Source of the DNA: Gracilariopsis chorda
Taxonomy: Eukaryota; Rhodophyta; Florideophyceae; Gracilariales; Gracilariaceae
Reading direction: 5' to 3'
Assembly (NCBI GenBank): GCA_003194525.1
Contig: NBIV01000088.1
Span: 1-64,000 of the forward strand
DNA length: 64,000 bases
Position 1 is the stretch's first letter. Every line of letters begins with the position of its first letter. The notes under the pieces were generated by a model. That model did no database searches. It was not told the origin of the DNA and saw only the letters and a program-made list of their open reading frames with translations. Positions 61,265 through 64,000 of the stretch are shown here, piece after piece. A program made the translations under genes and the position numbers.

Positions 61265-62566
61265 ATGAGCGCAGCTTTTCTATGCCATCTTAACTTACCC
61301 GGAAATCGACACAGTCCCGACAAATGCATCCAAGCCATCAGACCACAACGCAATCCCGTTCTAGCGCACGCATCCAACAAGCAACCATCCAACCCTCCAC
61401 AACCACAGAAGCAAGAATCATCGCGATCCCCTCTTTCACCCGTTTCGTCCGCATACTTAAGAAAAACCCCCACACAGGACGCAACAGTCACTTTTATGGC
61501 CATTGCGAATGAGTTCCGCATGGCATCTTTGTACAGACGCTTGTTAAAATGTAAGGATGAGTACGGAGGAATACAGGCCTTTTCAATTGGTTCAATCCTG
61601 CGACTCCTCAAAACCGAATGCGGACCCCAAGGTCAGCCCGATGCATTTGTCTTTCCATACGGCTGCATGGTAGTCTGGGGCACCATTGATGACACGGATG
61701 ACTTCCTCTCTCTTGTTGTTGAGGATGCATTACAATTGCGGTCAGCACCTGCAGTCGATACTATGACATACGTCCACGGGAACACTGCTGCTCTACGACG
61801 AGATGTTATAACACTTCAAGCGTCCTACCGTTCCTCTCGCTCCCATTACGCTTCTGACGACAATGGCTCTTCTAACAGTACTTCTGTCAGCAACGATGTA
61901 GAAACATCCTTCCATCAGCGCAGTGGTTTGCCTGACGACAACGACGGTATGAACCCGGTTCTGGAGCGCCTAGCAATATCATGTGCTCTGGCTCAGAGCA
62001 TTAAGCTCGGTGCGTTTGAATCCGCCCTCAGATCTACCATAGAAAATACAAAGCATTTACCTGAGGAGCTAGCCCTCTCTGGAGAGATTACCGCTTCGCG
62101 GAGCGAAATATCGCGATTGATGGGACAGCTTTTTCTCGCCAGATATCGCTATCATCTCAGCGGTGACTTGCTCATGACGCCCAACTTTTTCTGGGAGAAT
62201 GAGTTGTATCTCCCAACCTACAACAGGGTAAAAAGGTACCTTGAAGTTCGAGAACGCGGTGAGATTTTGAACACGCGTGTGGAAGTCATGCAAGAGTTGT
62301 ACAAATTGCTTGGTGATGAGCTGACCCATAAGAACTCTATGGCTCTTGAACTGGCGATTACGGTTATGATTGCTTTCGAAATTCTCCTCACACTCATCAC
62401 TCTCGCGAAAGAGAGCTTGCAACGCATGTTCTCAGCCTGTGCTCTCTTCGTCTGTCTTGTTAGTGCGGGTTGGGCTTTGTGGTTGTTGTATCGCCGCCGT
62501 CGAAGAGTTGGCTTCAGAAACCGCTTGTCAAGACGACATCACAGTCTTGATGATTGGAGTATATAG
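61265..62566 (+). CDS. RMD1/RMND1 family (DUF155) protein
   Basis: 433 aa. Family members are mitochondrial or organelle membrane proteins (RMND1 supports mitochondrial translation; yeast RMD1 is linked to meiosis). Conserved parts: DAFVFPYGCMVVWGTIDDTDDFLSLV, AISCALAQSIKLGAFESALRSTIENTKHLPEELALSG, RYHLSGDLLMTPNFFWENELYLPTYNRVKRYLEVRERGEILNTRVEVMQELYKLLGDELTHKN. Two C-terminal membrane segments follow (ALELAITVMIAFEILLTLI and ACALFVCLVSAGWALWLLY). The N-terminal 90 residues are Pro/Gln/Ser-rich and may include a leader. A low-complexity insert of about 40 residues (SDDNGSSNSTSV...) interrupts the domain. Confidence 0.88.
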   Translation: MSAAFLCHLNLPGNRHSPDKCIQAIRPQRNPVLAHASNKQPSNPPQPQKQESSRSPLSPVSSAYLRKTPTQDATVTFMAIANEFRMASLYRRLLKCKDEYGGIQAFSIGSILRLLKTECGPQGQPDAFVFPYGCMVVWGTIDDTDDFLSLVVEDALQLRSAPAVDTMTYVHGNTAALRRDVITLQASYRSSRSHYASDDNGSSNSTSVSNDVETSFHQRSGLPDDNDGMNPVLERLAISCALAQSIKLGAFESALRSTIENTKHLPEELALSGEITASRSEISRLMGQLFLARYRYHLSGDLLMTPNFFWENELYLPTYNRVKRYLEVRERGEILNTRVEVMQELYKLLGDELTHKNSMALELAITVMIAFEILLTLITLAKESLQRMFSACALFVCLVSAGWALWLLYRRRRRVGFRNRLSRRHHSLDDWSI

Positions 62567-62643
62567 AGCATTGTTGAATTGCCATCGCGGTGAGAACTGC
62601 CTGGGAAGTGTGGAGGGTATTGGTCAAATGGAACGCAAGTGGC

Positions 62644-63711
62644 TCACTTATCGGCTTCTAGCAAGATGCGCACAGTGTTGACGAGGCATGTCGCAATGTC
62701 GAAAAGCTTAGAGCTGTCATCTCCCTGTCGATACTTTTTGACTTCGTCAAATAGACGAGCTGAAGAATCGATTTCAATTTCCACTTCGTACGTTCGAAGG
62801 CTTCCACTTGTACCTCCAAGCGTTTCCATGTGAACGCAAGTTATATCTATACTGAGATACTCGTACCTGTACGATATTCGGTCCTTTAACCTCTGTCGCG
62901 TTGGTACCATGTTGGGTTGTATTTCGGCAGGTTCTTCACGGCTTGCTGAGTAACGCATATCCAGCTGAGCTATTGGACAGAGAACGTTAAGATCGCCTAA
63001 CCGAGTCTTTGACTGCACATGGATGGTTTGGTAGTACTCGGAACCATCCGCCCTCTTTCGGATTTCCTTGACCTCTCGTATGTTTCCTGAATAATACACG
63101 TCAAGGTGCCTGGATCGGGTGAAGCTAACTTTGTTCTTAGTTTCCCGTTCTGTCTGTTCTACTCTTTGATTGAGCCTGTTGTTGAGGTTGAAGAACATTT
63201 GTTCGCCAACATTACTCTCAAATCGTGTTTCGTGATTTGATTGTTGATTAATGGCGGTCTCGCACGTAACAGGCAGAACCTGTGTGGCACGCACGTTGTG
63301 TTCTTTTGCTATGAGAAGACCCAGCTTTACTTCAATCTCTACGTTGGAACTGTCGACATGCTCCAAGATGAAATTGACAATGTATCGAATGCGGTCATCG
63401 ACGACAGGAGGGATGCCGAAGATGGTCGTCGGTTCCGCGTAGACGATTTTCTCAACAACTGTGGGTTGTGGGCGTTGTGGTTCGATCTGTTCTGCAGAGT
63501 TTCTCGATGGTGCATTTTGTTGACCTGGCGCGTGGCTCTGGCCGTTTTCGCGGTTAGGTTCCGTGCGGGTTCGCTTTCGCGCTTCAAAGGCACCCCATTC
63601 CAGCGAGGTAAGCTGCACATCGCATATCGGAGGTCTTCGAAATGCTACAAGCTTTTGAACAGACTGCTGTCGGGGATCGTCTGATGCTGAACCAAAGGGG
63701 TCGTAAACCAT
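62644..63711 (-). CDS. mRNA-capping RNA 5'-triphosphatase, fungal Cet1-like tunnel enzyme
   Basis: Removes the gamma phosphate of nascent mRNA as the first step of capping. 355 aa. The triphosphate tunnel metalloenzyme motifs are visible: motif A VEIEVKLG (metal-binding ExExK) near residue 140, middle strands VSFTRSRHLDVYYSG and YYQTIHVQSKTRLGDLNVLCPIAQLDMRYSASREE, RLKDRISYRYEYLSIDITCVHM, and motif C YEVEIEID near residue 310. The N-terminal 110 residues are disordered and polar. Metal-dependent Cet1-type enzymes occur in fungi and protists, unlike the Cys-phosphatase type of animals and land plants. The start is the ATG at 63711; the open frame begins TTG at 63735. No guanylyltransferase is fused. 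Confidence 0.9.
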   Translation of the reverse strand: MVYDPFGSASDDPRQQSVQKLVAFRRPPICDVQLTSLEWGAFEARKRTRTEPNRENGQSHAPGQQNAPSRNSAEQIEPQRPQPTVVEKIVYAEPTTIFGIPPVVDDRIRYIVNFILEHVDSSNVEIEVKLGLLIAKEHNVRATQVLPVTCETAINQQSNHETRFESNVGEQMFFNLNNRLNQRVEQTERETKNKVSFTRSRHLDVYYSGNIREVKEIRKRADGSEYYQTIHVQSKTRLGDLNVLCPIAQLDMRYSASREEPAEIQPNMVPTRQRLKDRISYRYEYLSIDITCVHMETLGGTSGSLRTYEVEIEIDSSARLFDEVKKYRQGDDSSKLFDIATCLVNTVRILLEADK

Positions 63712-64000
63712 TTTGGTATAACTGAAACAGAGCAAAAACCTCAGGGAATGGAGCCCTGCACGACGATACCTTTCCGCGACTCGAGGTAGTGGAACGTCGG
63801 TTGATGGTACAGGTGAAGCTTGCTTGGTGTCTCTCGAGGAAGCGTGAGAAACAACGTGATCCTCAAACTGTCCTGTCAGTCACGGGCATCGTTGGGGTAA
63901 CCCTTCTGAAAGGCTACCGTTGGAATCTATCTAGGCTACGTGATGCTGTACCCTTCGTACCTGTACTGTGTTTCGCGCTCCCAAAACTGTTCAGTTACGA
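63712..64000. other. right end of window, intergenic
   Basis: Contains short hairpins at 63895-63903 (GGGT-A-ACCC) and 63902-63913 (CCTT-CTGA-AAGG), like those in other intergenic gaps. No gene seen. Confidence 0.45.

Overview
The window reads as nuclear DNA of a mesophilic red alga. The clearest marker is a phycobilisome linker protein encoded in the nucleus with a leader resembling a plastid transit peptide (9872-10702). Further support comes from compact, mostly intronless genes, many organelle-targeting leaders, two eukaryotic tRNA genes with internal A and B boxes, spliceosomal GT-AG introns, and LTR retrotransposons. A florideophyte or Porphyridium-type alga fits; I cannot name the species from the sequence alone.

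Layout. 1-7705 is the 5' two-thirds or more of a Ty3/gypsy retrotransposon on the minus strand: integrase, RNase H, RT, protease, zinc knuckle, Gag, then leader and 5' LTR. It is cut by the left edge of the window. It is nested in a Ty1/copia element on the plus strand (7706 to about 8974), apparently interrupting that element at its RT YVDD motif. The gypsy element is packed with very short perfect hairpins in both coding and non-coding parts, which is the most unusual signal in the window.

9.3-21.3 kb holds a small one-TM protein, the phycobilisome linker, tRNA-Pro(UGG), an FAD oxidoreductase, a secreted LPMO-like protein, P5C reductase, tRNA-Thr(CGU), amidophosphoribosyltransferase and a LUL/MGRN1-type RING ligase. 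21.3-30.1 kb holds a YebC/TACO1 protein, a 3.5-kb gene-poor stretch with repeats, an LRR protein and UBA2 (SUMO E1). 30.5-39.4 kb holds a small membrane protein, lysyl-tRNA synthetase, PheRS alpha, a four-exon ABHD13/Bem46 hydrolase and 6-phosphogluconate dehydrogenase. 39.9-48.6 kb holds a MORC-type protein with a frameshift, TFIIF alpha (RAP74), a small membrane protein, ribosomal protein L11 (uL5) and a PPR-EngB GTPase fusion. 49.3-63.7 kb holds a TauD-like dioxygenase, NAT10/Kre33, a PI-PLC X-domain protein, dehydroascorbate reductase, a CRAL-TRIO protein, MnmG/MTO1, an RMD1/DUF155 protein and a fungal-type mRNA-cap RNA triphosphatase.

Most genes are housekeeping: translation and tRNA metabolism (two synthetases, two tRNAs, MnmG, NAT10, L11, EngB, YebC), mRNA synthesis and capping, SUMO and ubiquitin pathways, and redox and carbon metabolism. 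Neighbours share no obvious pathway, as expected for a eukaryote. Start codons were checked against the DNA. Where a long open frame began with GTG or TTG, I moved the start to the first supported ATG.
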